A stretch of 64,000 nt of DNA, taken from assembly GCA_037074705.1 (NCBI GenBank), contig CM073595.1, positions 67,446,139-67,510,138 of the forward strand, in the 5' to 3' direction. Of this stretch, positions 13,131 to 26,540 are shown in pieces; positions within the stretch are counted from its first letter, which is position 1; each line of letters begins with the position of its first letter. The position numbers and the translations under genes were made by a program. This stretch comes from Zhengitettix transpicula. Lineage: Eukaryota; Arthropoda; Insecta; Orthoptera; Tetrigidae. Under the pieces are notes generated by a model. It had not been told where the DNA came from. It was given only the letters and a program-made list of their open reading frames with translations, and made no database searches.

Positions 13131-16064
13131 ATTTTAGCAGGAACTACGTAGTTTATACACAGAACTGTAGTTATTATTTTCGCAGTGTTGCCACAGTGCT
13201 TGTGCTCATTTCGACATGCCATGAAATCAAGCAATCAATAGTATTGTATAAAGCATTAGTGTTTGCTTAATTCAACTGATAGCGTTATAGTATTATTAAA
13301 CACAGGAAATTAAAGTATTATTGAAACTGAATAAAACATTTTCCATTCTCAATAAATTAACGTTAATTGGTAATTGGTTTTAGGATTTAAATAATTAATT
13401 TTATTATTTCATAAAAATAATTATAAAGTGACATTTTCAAATCTGGGTAATTTGATTTAGCATCCCACACTGAAATTAGATCGTTTTTTGATTAATAAGA
13501 AATAAACTTGGATGTGAAGATTAAAATATATAAACCTGGCTTCATTTAACAAAACGTTCTTAGATTCTGGTCAATATTACAATAATGTATTTTACTCTCG
13601 AGTTAACTTGTAAAATATTATATTTTAAAAAAACTCAGATATCTAAAGTTATTTTTATATGTTTCGTAGGTCCCTTAAATAGTTCTGAAGTATCTAATTT
13701 GGTCTTATTGGGCTCGACCAAGATTGCGAGATCTCAAATGTATGTAATAAGATAGTTATAACGGCCTCATTTCCATAGTTCACGATCTTCAATCACAAAT
13801 CTATAAATCTCCACAGCCGCATTCTGTTTTGTATTCCACAAAATAACACCAACACAAATTACGAAGAAAGAAATTATGCTGGAATCAGTAGAAAGAGTTC
13901 GGCACCAAGACACCGTGAATGCAAAATTGCGTAATTCAAACAAATGAAAAATCATCTGCGTCCTTCAGGTTCCAGTGCGTTGTCCTTCTCCCAAATTCGC
14001 GACAAGGCAAACGACATCCGAAAAAAGGCTGCTCCTTATTGCCCTCGTCTTACATGCAGAGTCATCCTAAGTCTACATACAAGTCTACAAGTAGAAAGAG
14101 AATCGACATTTTACAAACTTTATTCGCTATTGATTTGAATTTTATGACTGTTTAGGCTGTTTGTTTAGTAACTTTAATAATATAAAAATGTATATTAATA
14201 ACTGGATTTCTGAATTAAAATAAAGAGGGTAACGCACGGATGAAGGTAAATATTCTTCTCCGAACAGTTCGACTAAGGTATTGGAACGTTCACTTCTGTC
14301 AATCTTTCCACTGACGCTGCTTTCATTCAAGTGTTTCATCTCAACGAAACGTCGAGTCAGGCTTACATTTCAGAATTTTGTTTTCGTGTATATCATTTTA
14401 GTTAAATGGCATCGTGTGATTATAGGGTAGTGAATGATTTGTTCATTGAATCTGTAGATTGGTTCGGTAATGTTTCCAGGTGTTTGATCTCGTTCCGGTC
14501 GTTTGTTACAGCCTTGGTTCAATGTTAACAATCCGGTAATAAAAAGAACAATGACTAGTAAACCTCTTGAGAACGTTGTTCGCGTGATTTACAATGGCTG
14601 CAACGAATGACCTCAGAGACATTGAAGCAAAATTCTGTAGTTAGATAAGTAAAATTGTTACTCTCACCAATATTTCTTCATCTTCGCGAATTTAGTGTTA
14701 AATAAATATTATGCCTCATGTTTTTCAAATTCCCTTCCATGTTATTTTATATGTTCCTAAATATTGGTGTACTAAATTAATTTTTAGAGAAGGAATTGGT
14801 TTTAAACTTCTCGCCTGTTTGCCCATCATCACAAATAAACTTAGTTTTGAATTGCTTGTTTCCATATTCTTTTACTGCTCTGTTATGTTCTGTTAGCCAT
14901 TTTCGCACCAATGCGTCAATTTATGGAATTATTGAGTATAAATATTCAAATTTTCCTTTTCTAACCGTAAATGAATTCGTTTAACAGCAGTCTTTTTACC
15001 AAGCTATAAATCCAGGGCGATGAATATATATTCGCATAAGTTATATAAATAATTGAATTTAATGCAATCGAAAGCTAAATTCTTTTGAGTCCGTGAAACA
15101 GAAAGGACTAATGGATTTTCTTTAGCTAAATAATAAATATAAGTTAAAAACATATATCGAATGTCTCGGAAATTATCATTATTGTCACATTTAAGTCACG
15201 CGGCTGCCTAAAACCAAATCATATCTTGGTACAACATACCAGTTGTGACTTGACATTTCATCACGTAAAGATGACGCGATCTTTGACACTCAAAGCACGC
15301 TATTCGTTCTTTCGATACCAAGGCAAGCAAGCGCGTATAGTTTCACTCCAAGGACTATGGTAGTTTCCATGCTGGCGGCCCCCTACATTCCTGTCAGGTT
15401 CCTCAGGGCAAGGCACCTGCAAATTACACATATTGCTCAACAATAAATGCTTCTTATACAATGTGTGCAATATTACTGGCGTCTAATCAATTTCATAGTT
15501 AGATCGATCTTACACACCCATACCAAGCAGTTTTAGAAGCGATAAATTACGTGACTCGTAATTGGTGTAATTGGGTTTCGAAACACGCCATCGGAGGTCC
15601 TTCAATCTGAAGCTGTAAATTAAAAATCACGATTGAATTTTGTAAATATTATAAATTTTTATTGTTAATTTTGTCTTTAACGATTTATTAAAAATCACAA
15701 GTTAACGTTAAATTATTAAAAGACAGGTTTCCAGTGTCAATCCTAGTAACAATATCTATGAAAATTGGTCGAACGTTCTAATAGAAACACGCTCGATTTT
15801 ATATATAAAAAAATGCTTTTGGGAAACTCGCCACCAGCTTATTTTCCAAACAAAATCAAGAATGTAATTGGGATACTTCCTTCGTTACAAAGTGGAGATT
15901 ATTTTATTCTTGAAGAACAGTACTATTAGTATGCGGAAACATCAGCATGTTTCTGTCTTCAGTAATACAATAAGTATTGAAGGACAAGTAAAACTAAGTG
16001 GCGCAATGGTACAACACGTGTTTCTAATGACATCTAACAATTTCTACATAGGTAGTTAAATTTT

Positions 16065-16248
16065 ATTAATGCATCATAAGGTAAAGCAGAAAAAATAACT
16101 TAGTCAATTAATCAAAAAATTATCTCACAAATGAGGAATATATTGTTCCTTAAAAAGTTCCGAAATACGTAAGTTTAAGCAATTTTCGTGAGTACGATTT
16201 TATGTATTATTGCTGATAGTGTAAACTTCCATCTGTGTACACACACAG

Positions 16249-16296
<48 letters not shown>

Positions 16297-16446
16297 CTAT
16301 ATAATACATAAAATCGTACTCACGACACTTGCTTATCTTACGTATTTCGGAACTTTTTAAGGAACAATGTATTCCTCATTTGTGAGATAATATTTTGATT
16401 AATTTACTATGTTATTATTTTCTGCTTTACCTTATGATGCATTAAT
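16065..16446. mobile_element. Foldback element with a TG/TA microsatellite at its centre
   Basis: Arms of about 140 bp (16,065-16,210 and 16,302-16,446) are near-perfect reverse complements with termini ATTAATGCATCATAAGGTAA. The centre is (AC)n-(TA)n-(TG)n-(TA)n. It has no ORF: a MITE-like hairpin whose loop is a microsatellite. Confidence 0.85.
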
Positions 16447-16451
16447 ATTGC

Positions 16452-16508
16452 GGTAAACGAATTAAGAATTTGTTTAATTTATTTAAACAATTCATTAATT
16501 CGTTTACC
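16452..16508. repeat. Small 24-bp-arm hairpin next to the foldback
   Basis: Arms 16452-16475 and 16485-16508 (GGTAAACGAATTAA at the outer ends) are reverse complements with three mismatches and a 9-nt loop. The hairpin is bracketed by ATTAAT at 16,441-16,446 and 16,511-16,516; the left one is also the terminus of the neighbouring foldback, possibly a shared target duplication. Confidence 0.7.
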
Positions 16509-17036
16509 ACATTAATTGGCGTCCATGAGGCTACGTTACTCTTAATAGGTGTAGTATAATTCACATGAAATCTGACAGCAATATTGAAGAAAAAAGTTAT
16601 AAAATTTGTGCATACAATATTTTGCCACATGTCACGATAACTATTGGTTTATTAATGAAATATATTTGGTTTCCAATTTAGGGAATTTTTTTAGGGATAA
16701 ATATTTTACTGATACTTCATGTTGTTGAGAAATAAAAAGCAGTTGTGGAATAAAATAGAGATAGAATTAAATAGTAGTAAGTATAGTATAAATAAAGGTA
16801 ATAAATCTAATAATTGAATGGATTCAGAGGAAATAAATTTTCTGTATTTAAAACTGAATTTGTGAGTAATCTTTTCATTTATTAAATCCGTCTGTACATC
16901 ATAATTTCCCTTTTAACAAATTGTTTTAAACAAATTTCAATATTAAATAATTTTTCCCCCATTAATTGTCACCACACCGTGGGCTTCGATTTCTCAAAAA
17001 TTGTTTAAATATATAAAACCAAAGACAGAACACTCG

Positions 17037-18090
17037 CTAACATGAAGCAATCAAAAGTTTCGAAAGAAACCAGGGGCGGGATCTAACAGAGGTGCTATTT
17101 TTAAAACATGTTACCAAGGAAATAAGGCGAAAACAACCGACATTGGAGTCAAATCCGGGTTTATGTATGTCCCTGAAATAATTATGACATACAACTATCC
17201 ATTTATCTCCCAGTAGCGGGGTTGGAAATTTAAACATGTTAAACGGCCGATATTTTCATCAAATAAATATTTTTCGGGGCCAATGAGATTGATTCATGTC
17301 TTTCCAGATGTCGTTTGTGTATAATTTCAACTCCTTTTGGGATGGGACATGAGCACCTCTTTGGATGGGGTGAAGGGTTATTATATAAAAATAACGTGAT
17401 ACAACCAACATTTTTGTCGAATCCGGGGTTACAGAAGTCGGCGAGTTTAATAGTTATATTCCAAATTCCGGTTGTTGTAGTTATACCCGTAGGATTGGGG
17501 AATGGACAATGTTCCGCGTAAATCTTAAAAACTTATAACAAATTCTGTCATATTTTATATAAATACTCACTTTTTGAAACAAAGACTATATCGGTGAAAC
17601 ACCCCTATCATCTATAGACGTGAGGGTGGAAGGGATTGCATTTTAAAGACATTCTAATGTACAGGGAGTATTTTTGACACTTTTAGAGTAGCGTCAGTAT
17701 TTTTTTTTCTTTACGTATAGGGACTCTTAAGGTACTTGGAGTATCTCTGACTTCATTAAGGTACCGGGAGCATTTTTAACTCTATCAGGCTACATAAATT
17801 AACTATTTTTGTTTTTCTTAAATGAGTATATTTGAAGCTTTTAACATTCTGGGAATGTTTTTAACTCTTTTATGAACCGAATGTGCTTTTGACTCATTAA
17901 AGTATGGGAATTATTTTTGATTCTTTTAAGGTACTGGGAGTGTATTTTACTCTCAATGGTACCAAATGTATTGTTTACATTCTTGAGTTGCATGAAGAAA
18001 ATTTAACACGCTTAGAGCACCAGGGACATAATTAACTGTATTAGGGTACCGAGTATAGTTTTTAAAAGTTATTGAGATAATATTTGGTAG
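17037..18090 (+). mobile_element. Complex repeat family copy 1 (subrepeats plus minisatellite)
   Basis: The left part holds about two diverged subrepeats of about 230 bp. Landmarks are CGGCCGATATTT, TTTTTCGGGG(C/T)CAATGAG, TGTATAATTTCAA, TAAAAATAAC and TCGAATCCGGGGTTA. The right part (about 17,650-18,060) is a degenerate tandem array of a unit of about 30 bp resembling TTAAGGTACCGGGAG plus TATTTTTAACTCT. No known protein domain; treated as a non-autonomous interspersed repeat. Confidence 0.75.
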
Positions 18091-18488
18091 TGGAAGAATT
18101 TATGGGTGAAGAAAGCAAGAAATGCCACTCATAGAAGCATTTATATGAGTTGATATGAACACGTTCTTGTAAGGACTGAAAAATCTCTTACTTGCCACTA
18201 AACAGCTAATTTATTAATTTCACCTTGACCAAATATTAACGATGAGTATTAATGAAAGCAAGTTTCCGGTCTAATGACAATAGTATTCCTGATGTTCAGA
18301 AAGGTTAAAGCGGGTGACAATTGTCCCACGAATAGCAGAGACTGCTGAGTAACGAGAGTTCGCAATATTTACATAGAATACCTACAGTGTCAGGCCTTTA
18401 CTGATTTCAACGTTCAGTGCAGACTCTAATCAATCTCTCTAAACAGATAAAATACCCTCTATTCCAACAGGCATATTTTCAATTCTGA

Positions 18489-19030
18489 TTAATGTAAAAT
18501 TATACGTTTCGACTGTAATCTAAATGGAGCTTGCGGTCTACAATTATTTTTTGATCTCAAATTCTGTACAGATTCAGGAATACGGAACTGGAATGTATCT
18601 TTCGTGAGTGCAACACACACGACCCTCGTTGTTGAGTAGACTGTGCAGTTGGCTGGTTTTGAGTCTTCCTTGTAATTTCCCACAGTTGGTTGATTTTCTT
18701 CCGTAATAATATCCATGTGTCTTCTCGGATGTTCTTCATGCTAAGGGGACGTGTAAGTGGTGCAACTGCAGCTTTTGCCAGAGCATCAGCTGCTTCATTC
18801 CCTTGCAATATTTTGATGGGCTGGTTGTCCAAACAAATATTATAGTTGTCCCTGCCAATTTTAGTTTATGGGATTTTGCAGTGATCCATGTAATTAGTTC
18901 CGAAGCCTGTATAAAGTTAGTGATCCGCTTGATAGACAAAAGAGAGTCGGTGACTAGTAGGAAGTGTTTATCACAAACGGAACCTGTTCCAAATAAAACT
19001 TTCACCGGAAATAAGGTTCAATAGATTTCT
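18489..19030 (-). pseudogene. Decayed RNase H domain of a non-LTR retrotransposon
   Basis: Two overlapping minus-strand frames. In the first, LVTDSLLSIKRI is the TDSxSAL-type RNase H motif. The second, after a frameshift near 18,790, begins with GNEAADALAKAAV, the GNExAD.LAK motif that ends the domain. Non-LTR elements with an RNase H domain belong to the I or R1-like groups. The preceding reverse transcriptase is not seen upstream (19,030-19,720). Confidence 0.75.
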
Positions 19031-19729
19031 GAACCAAAATGGTTCATGTCACGTTCTTCCCTTTCTATATTTCATTCAAATAATAATAATTTTATTTATA
19101 CAAGTGATTGTTTATATTTAAGTGAAGTGTTTACGGTTTTAAATTAAGGCTGATTATGTATGGCCAATTATAATGATTTTTAAAATGCATTTCGTGCACG
19201 TATTACCGCTGGACTGTTAATAACGTGAATGAAAAAAATTGTTTTAAAGAAGAGCAAATAAGGAGCATGAGGATTGTATATTCTGAACGTAATAAGTCAG
19301 TTGATCCACGCAATGTGCAAACCTTGCAGTGATGTCACATGTTTGCCATTGCGTAAAGAAGTAATGTGGAACAAACTCTGCTCAGCAATTTCGTGCCCTT
19401 CGTTAACACTTTATGTAGCACAGTAGGGCTATTACGCTATTCAATTGCTTACAATTACCGCGTCGAAAGTGGCGAAGGAATTCACAGGTTTGTGTTCATA
19501 ACATGGATACCTGAATTCACTATATTTTGCAGATATGAAGAAGACGACAGGAAATAACTTGATGAAAGTGATGAGACTGCAGAAATACGAATCTTTATAT
19601 CCAAATTAAGGGATGCTGCTCCCTGATAAGAAAGATTATATATATGTAATTAAAAGGATTTGTATCAAAAGGAAAGACAGGAATGTTATTGCTTACCAGA
19701 AATTGAAGATTCGCGTCGCCACTCAGAAC

Positions 19730-20650
19730 ACAACGAAGTTTTTCTTATCACATGCTAAAACGGCTGATATTTTCGTAAATATTTTTTGGGGTCAATGCGA
19801 TTGATAGTATTTCTACCAATGTTCTTTCAGTATAATTTCAACCCCTTTCCGCATGGAAGGTTGGCAGATTTAGGGATGGTGGTGGATGGGTGTTACTTAA
19901 AAATAATAGAGAGATTATAGTCGAATCCGGGATTATTAATGTCGCTGAGTTTAATCCTGATATTCTAAATGCCGGTGAAGTTGTAGTTATGGCCCTAGGA
20001 GTGGGAAAATAATGTTCTGCGTACAATTTTAAAAACGTATATAATACAGATAATACTTACTTTACGAAACAAACACATTATCGGTAAAACACACATATAG
20101 AGGTGTGGTTAGAAGGGGTGACATTTGAAATACATTCTATATCACAGGGAGTATTTTTCATAAATTTAGAGTAGCGTGAGTAGTTTGTTGTATCATAAGG
20201 TATCGGGACTATTTTCACTATGTTAAGATACTGGGAGTATCTCCGACTCTCTTAAGGTACCGGGAGAAATTTTAACTCTATTACTGTACGGAGACTCTTT
20301 TTGACTGTCTTAACGTAAAGAAACTATTTCTGTCTTTCTTAAATGAGTATTTTTTTTAATCTTTTGGCATACAGGAAGTATTTGTAACTGTGTTAAGAAA
20401 CCCAAAGTAATGTTGACTCATATTTTACTCTCTTAAAATATGGCAAGTAATTTTGCTTCTTTTAAAGTACCGGTTTTTTTTTACTCTCGATGATACCGGG
20501 AGTATTTCTTTCATTCATGAGTTATATGAAGAAAATTTAACTCGTTGCGAGGATATAATTAACTCTCTGAAGGTAGAGTGTGCCTTTAGGCTTCCGAGTA
20601 TTTTTCTTGAAGAGTATTTTTGATAATATTTGGTATTGGGAGAATTTATA
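19730..20650 (+). mobile_element. Complex repeat family copy 2
   Basis: Same order as the copy at 17-18 kb: a subrepeat with TTTTTGGGGTCAATGCGA, ATAATTTCAACCCC and GTCGAATCCGGGATTA, then CGGTAAAACACACAT and a GTGGTTAGAAGGGGTG stretch, then a minisatellite of about 30 bp at about 20,140-20,600 with units such as TTAAGGTACCGGGAG. Same orientation as copy 1, about 2.7 kb away. Confidence 0.75.
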
Positions 20651-20761
20651 CTTCTCTAAAGACACTGATGAAATTAGTATTCCATCTGCTTTGCTTACGA
20701 TAATTAAATTGATGTCTAATAGATTAATATGGAAATAAATACCTCTTCTAGCTTACATAAA

Positions 20762-21105
20762 TAGATACCCGGGCACCCAGCTAGTCTAATAAATAAAATT
20801 GCCTGAATGGATGTTTCGCATACACGTTTTCCTTGCGACCAGGAAACAAACACTGTGGGGGTGAGACACATGTACCACCCCCAGATGCGGGGTGGAAATT
20901 TCAGCTGATATTTGCGTCGCATAAATATTTTTCGGGGTCAATGAGATAGACAGATTTCCTCCAGAATATTCTTGTGTATAATTTCATCCACTTTCGGCTT
21001 GGGGTGGGAGCAAATTTTGTGGTGGGGTGCAGGAGCGTCACATAAAAACAAACGACATTTAAGTCAAATCGGGTGTTATGGACAACGCCGGGCACCCAGT
21101 TAGTA
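20762..21105 (+). mobile_element. Complex repeat family copy 3, short form with both ends
   Basis: Flanked on the left by CCGGGCACCCAGCTAG and on the right by GCCGGGCACCCAGTTAG. The interior is one leader (GGGGTGAGACACATGTACCACCCCC) and one subrepeat of about 230 bp (TTTTTCGGGGTCAATGAG). Both flanks are the same boundary motif in the same orientation, suggesting tandem insertion or a head-to-tail array with copy 2. Confidence 0.75.
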
Positions 21106-23274
21106 CTGTAATAAAATTTCTCAGAATCCTTCTTTGGTCCTAAAAAGTACAGCCTTACAGTAGAAATTTTAGTAAAGATAAAAAAAAAGGAAATAAATGT
21201 TTATTTATTTCGATACAAACAAATCCTGAGGATTACATATTTATTTAGCTTCTTTTATATTTGGGTAGTAATTAGACACTGTAATAATATGATGTTAGAA
21301 CAATCATGGTGGAAGCAATTTGCACGAGCACGTACTCGTACATTTGCACACAAAAAAGAATTAAAATTTGTGACTTGCAAATTTGTTAGCAACAATGGGA
21401 AAATTCAGAATGGCAATACCAGAAACTAGTTATTTAGATCTGATATCCATACAATCGCCTTTGTCTTTGTGTCGTGCACTATTTCCGGTTTAATACTATG
21501 ATCTATGGATCGTGAAACACAGGAACCAACTATTATGTTATTAACGACTTTTACTTGCTTTACAGAGCGCTCGCAAACCTAAAGAATGTTTATAAAGTTA
21601 AGTAGAAGTAGATACGATTTGATATACAATCGGAAGGAATGAAGTAATGTTTCCCTTACAGTAGAAATTTTAGTACTAAACGTCGATTTAAATAAATTTT
21701 TCATACACCGTTAAAAATATAATTTAAATTTATACTGTATACAGGTAAATAGATATTCGTTGTTTTTTCTCCTACAGTTCCAGTCCGTTTATTGGGCGAG
21801 GTAAACCTACTAATTCAGAGGAAGTAGCAATTTATTAAACTCATTCCGATATTTAAGCCTTATGGTGAGTTCAAAATCAGGATCCTTAAATACTAATTTA
21901 AACACTCGTTTTCTCGTGCGTGTGTGTTTCAACAATACCTCACTGAATGTATATTAATCGATAAAATCTGCAATGTTTCGGATTTGGCCCCAGCATCGAT
22001 TGAGAACGTGACAGAAAATGAGTTTCTTAATCGGACTGATAAATCCTGAGACACTTTCTGACGATCATCAACTCCCCCATTATAGTGATAGAATAATAAA
22101 CTGTTTATTAATTATATTTCACAGCTCATTCTGAGTCAAGAGTGTGAGTTAAGTGACGGATTACATCTAAGAAACTATTAATAATAAGTAATCTAAGAAA
22201 TAGAGAATAATAAAAATTACACCGTCATATATGAACATTGAAGCAACGTATATGTTTACACTTGTCGTTCTCTTCCTTCTTTGTCCCTCTCTTTCCAAAG
22301 ACTGCTTGTTAGAGTGAAGTGAAACATGTCCGATTTAAAAATATTTATTGATCGATGTCACGCAAATACGCGCCTATGTCTTTGTGGCAGATATCAGTTT
22401 GCTATATATACTATATTTGGGTGCCCTCGAGAATTTTCACAGTGTTCCGACTCGTTTGTAAGTCAATTGTGTTTCCAGTAGAAACACTCAGTCAATCTAA
22501 ATGTTAAATCATTATTTACATAGTTTCCTAGCATCTGCAGTAAAATTATCATAGTCGTATCGCACACACTATTCATGTTTACTAAAGTTAAGGACATTTC
22601 GCAAGAAACGAATAAATCTGGATAAATAACTTCATCTTGATTCAGATGACAGAGTATATTGTGTGTCAGGTTAATTATTTAGGATCTGTAGATAAGGATT
22701 CCGAGTCAGCAAAAAAAAAAAATTAATTGTAGAGCGGAATAGTAGGTCACTCTCCTTCCAGTTATTGTCCTCGCTTAAATGTCGGAATAGAACACATTTC
22801 TAATCTTGCGGTTACATGAGGAAATGAACCAATCACTAAGTTCAGTCTATGACTCTTTACTACACTATCAAATTGCAGGCAATTTAGGTGTCTGGTTGCT
22901 GTAGTACCTCAAAGTACATACGCTTACAGAGTATAAGTAACGTGAACAGGAAAAGTTGCTGGTTGTAAATAGCAAGGCTAAACCACACACTCATTTTTCT
23001 TTATAGCCTTGTGGTTATTGTACTAATAATCCATACATGTCGAAGGTTTACATGGTATCAATATAAATACTAAGTATTTATGCTACAATATTTATAGTTA
23101 TCTCATCAAATTTTATTTCTACCTTATGATACTGAATTTCATTTTCTTCATTAACATTGCTTGGAAGAAACTTACTTCGTTACAAAAGAAAAATTACAAA
23201 TTGCGAGGAAAAATTAAGGGAGAGGGTACGTCGCGTACGTTTCAGGAATAATTAGCTGCTACAATACATTTGAT
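21106..23274. other. No recognisable gene
   Basis: AT-rich sequence without long frames, clear repeats or RNA genes. A short duplicated phrase, ACAGTAGAAATTTTAGTA, occurs at 21,155 and 21,659, suggesting an old repeat pair. Confidence 0.45.
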
Positions 23275-23500
23275 TCAATTTATTCCATTAGTCCTCGGAA
23301 ACAGGATACGTCAGTACATAAAATTACAATATAAAATAATTGGATGCTACAATTATAATTAATTAGAAGTTAACATAAAAGTACTAATATTCGGGAACAC
23401 AAATTTCCCTGTCCAAAGTAAAAGAACTATAAATTAATAATAACAAAAAAGACAATTATTTAACAATAGTAAGGGTATAATATAATATTTACAGTGCTAA
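23275..23500. repeat. Unclassified interspersed repeat, copy A
   Basis: Shares TTCCATTAGTCCTCGG, AGGATACGTCAG and ATAAAATTACAA with 25,190-25,345, in the same orientation. AT-rich with no coding potential; may be a retrotransposon 3' end read in reverse. Confidence 0.55.
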
Positions 23501-23859
23501 TAAAAATACGTACTAGTAAATTATTAATGATTCGAGAATTAACTATCATAAAATATATAATTACACATCATACAAGAATAAACAAAAAACTTGACACACA
23601 CACACACTAGGAGGAAACACAAACGACGGACAAGTCACTTCAAGAAACAGAGCGACCAGGAATCTGCCGAACACATAAAAAACAATTACGACGCGTTACT
23701 TGGATTTGAACTGAAAGTTTTTTCGAAATATTCAGGAATTCTGACTATGAAAACACAACATAAATGTTATTTCTACAGTGATTTTATTTTTCGAGCCTTT
23801 TATAAAGTGTTTCATATGCTCTTTTAGTCGCCTTGACTTATGGGTATATTTTTTATTAC

Positions 23860-24265
23860 CTTTTTTTTTAGGGCAACAGGCTACATGAGGGTAATCCACT
23901 TAGGGAAACTCCCCTTTAATAGCATAGGAAGGGATTTGAAAGGGGGGATGCGGAAGGGTAGAGGAAGGTAGCCAAGGGTTACTAGGGCCCCCGGGCTATA
24001 TTTTAAGGATCCTACCCGGCATTCGCCTAAAGAAATGCAGGTAAAACCCTAGAAAAACCTGCATCAGGTAGGTCGGGCATTGGGTACTTGTCCCACGCCC
24101 TTCCGATAGCGGGAGCCAATTCTCCTTCCGTCTATTAAAAACCTGTATGACATTTCATCTACGAGTACAGAAGTATATAATGAATCCCTAAAATCGGTGC
24201 TGTTTTGATTGCATGCTGATTCCAAACCGTCGTGACTGAATTTAATTATTATTATCCAGACTACC
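23860..24265. repeat. GC-richer transposon-like fragment
   Basis: A locally G/C-rich segment (GGGATGCGGAAGGGTAGAGG, ACTAGGGCCCCCGGGCTA, CCTAAAGAAATGCAGGTAAAACC) in AT-rich surroundings, starting at a poly(T) run. The minus strand has a short frame ending in a proline/arginine-rich stretch. It looks like part of a retroelement but carries no diagnostic domain. Confidence 0.3.
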
Positions 24266-25189
24266 ATTAAATTGACTCAAAGGTAAGAAATGGAGGGCTA
24301 CAAGCATCAGTCAAACATTAGTCGCGCTGTTCCTCCGCGTAACGTATAATATTCTTCAATGCAAATTGTTTTCAATTACAAGTTGTGGTTTTGTAATACA
24401 AGAAAGATGGCACGTTTTGTGTTGACCCTCACTCAGTACCCTTCAATTTAATACTTGATTTGCTTCGTCAGCAATTCTATAATTAATTCCAGTTGTTGAA
24501 AATTTTTTGATAATTTACAGAAACATAACAATCCTTGTAATTCACAAATGAAACGGACACATACCTTTAACCCTTGAATATTTACTACATAAAATCCTTC
24601 AAGGCTATTACATTGCAACTCGAACTCTTTGGACTAATAACGTGTTTAGGAAATAATTTCACAGGGTTTAAATCAATTGTGTATATATAGCGTATATATA
24701 TATATATCTGCTCAGATATTTTGAAAGAAAGTCACGTTCTCGCGGTCGGTTATAGGTCACTATAGCGTGGTCTGTGGAAACTACTAGTATGAGGTGAAAG
24801 GAAGAAGGCGGGTAGTTGGCTTTTCCTCGGCTCTTACAGAAACACCGACGCGTGTCGAAATCCAGAATTGTGCTTTGCGTGCAGAACAAAAGGCGCGAAT
24901 CCATCGATGTCCTCTTTTAAACTGAAATTCGATCAATCTCCCATCAGTATAAATGACTTCTGATACTACGTAAATAATGTTTTTGGTAGATTTCAATATT
25001 GATTAACGAAAAAAACAATAAAATGTACTCCCGAGAGAAGATTTAACGTTCACGATCCCCACTCGACGTCTTCAACGGTCACGACTCTTCTCACATTTTG
25101 GTCATTGACTTATTTTAGCAAAATAAATCGTATTTCGATAACAAACGTACTACATATGAACTGCCTCAATTTTAATTTTTTTTTATCTT

Positions 25190-25345
25190 TATTATTCATT
25201 CCATCAGTCCTCGGGCGAGGAAATAGGATACGTCAGAATATAAAATTACAAGAAAAGAATAAAATAGTACAATTACAAAGTTAAAAAAAACATTGTACTT
25301 TACAACAAAAAAATAATTTAAAACTACGATAAAGATACTAATATA
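25190..25345. repeat. Unclassified interspersed repeat, copy B
   Basis: Shares TTCCATCAGTCCTCGGG, TAGGATACGTCAG and TATAAAATTACAAG with 23,275-23,500. No ORF. Confidence 0.55.
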
Positions 25346-25704
25346 GCAGTAATTAAAGAAATGATAACTATATTAATCTTCAATTTTTATTCGGCAGAGT
25401 TTCCAGTAGCAAATCTCCCTTCGATTCCCGTCGAACAAGGAAAATAAAATAAGTCGGCTGTTAAATGATGACATTTTATAAAATTGCATAAAATGTGTTA
25501 CCTCGCAATTTACCTGAGGCCAATTTAGTAAATTGTTAAATGCAGCATTGGCTACTTATTGTAAGGCGTTTTGTTTACTCTAGTGTCTAATTCTACTGAC
25601 GTCTACAAACAGGGAATTATATAAATTAAATAAAGCAGAATATAACATGATAGAATCCTCACCTTTATTTGTTACGAATCATAATGAAAAGTTTTATCTG
25701 AATA

Positions 25705-26540
25705 CTAGCTGAGTGTCCGGCGTTTCCCGGGTATTTATTTAAATTAACACAGAGTAGGAATTGATTCGACACTAACCTCTTGGTAAACAATTCACTTAAA
25801 CAGCATCAATTGCGCCAGTATTATAAAATTTAGCCATTTACGGTCCCCTCCCCTTTTCATCTAACTTCACATAAACCAGGATGATGACTGACGATATTCT
25901 GGAATTCTCCTACTACATAAAATAAAAGTGCCTGAAAAATCACGACGAATCAAAACAGTTAAAAAAATATTCGCTAACTTCATAAAGTTTAAAAATACTC
26001 TCGGTGCCTTAAAGGAGTAACGAAATACAACCTTTAATTAAATAGAGACAGAAATATAGCTCGCACCATAAGAAAATAAAAGATTACCCGGTAACTTTAA
26101 GAGGGTCAAACTACTCCTGGTAACCTTTTTGTCAACCGCGTCCACCACCATGGTTAATGCCAGAACTAAACTCTGCGACTCCTACAACCCCGGAATCGAC
26201 ACTAATATCGGTCTTTTTATTCATTATTTTCTATGTAACCCCCTTCCACCACCACCCTTATGGAGACAATAAAAAATTCTATAATGACAATATCAAATTA
26301 AGCGACACGGAAATCGTTTTATTTTACGGTAATAATGGCCGTTTAGGAATTTTTTTAAATTTCCCCCCCACCTCTAAAGGCGGTAGGTGTGTCGTATCAC
26401 CCGTGTTTGTTACTGGATCGTAAGTGTATAAAGTTTGGTAGAAATTTGTCTACGCATTCAATATTGTAAACGGAAACTTGTATCACGCCGTTCACTCATT
26501 TGATCGCAATCGGATGGTTTAGGAGCGCATAGGGGACACA
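25705..26540 (-). mobile_element. Complex repeat family copy 4 (reverse orientation)
   Basis: Begins ACTAGCTGAGTGTCCGGCGTTTCCCGGGTATTTATTT, the inverted form of the GGGCACCC end, followed by CAGAGTAGGAATTGATT. It contains a few minisatellite units in reverse (AATACTCTCGGTGCCTTAA) and an inverted subrepeat (CCCCGGAATCGACACTAATATCGG). It shares its first 500 bp with the copy at 37.3 kb. Confidence 0.7.

Noticed and set aside
17640..18060. CRISPR array (short repeats)
   Set aside because: Units of about 30 bp are contiguous and diverged with no unique spacers, and the DNA is eukaryotic.
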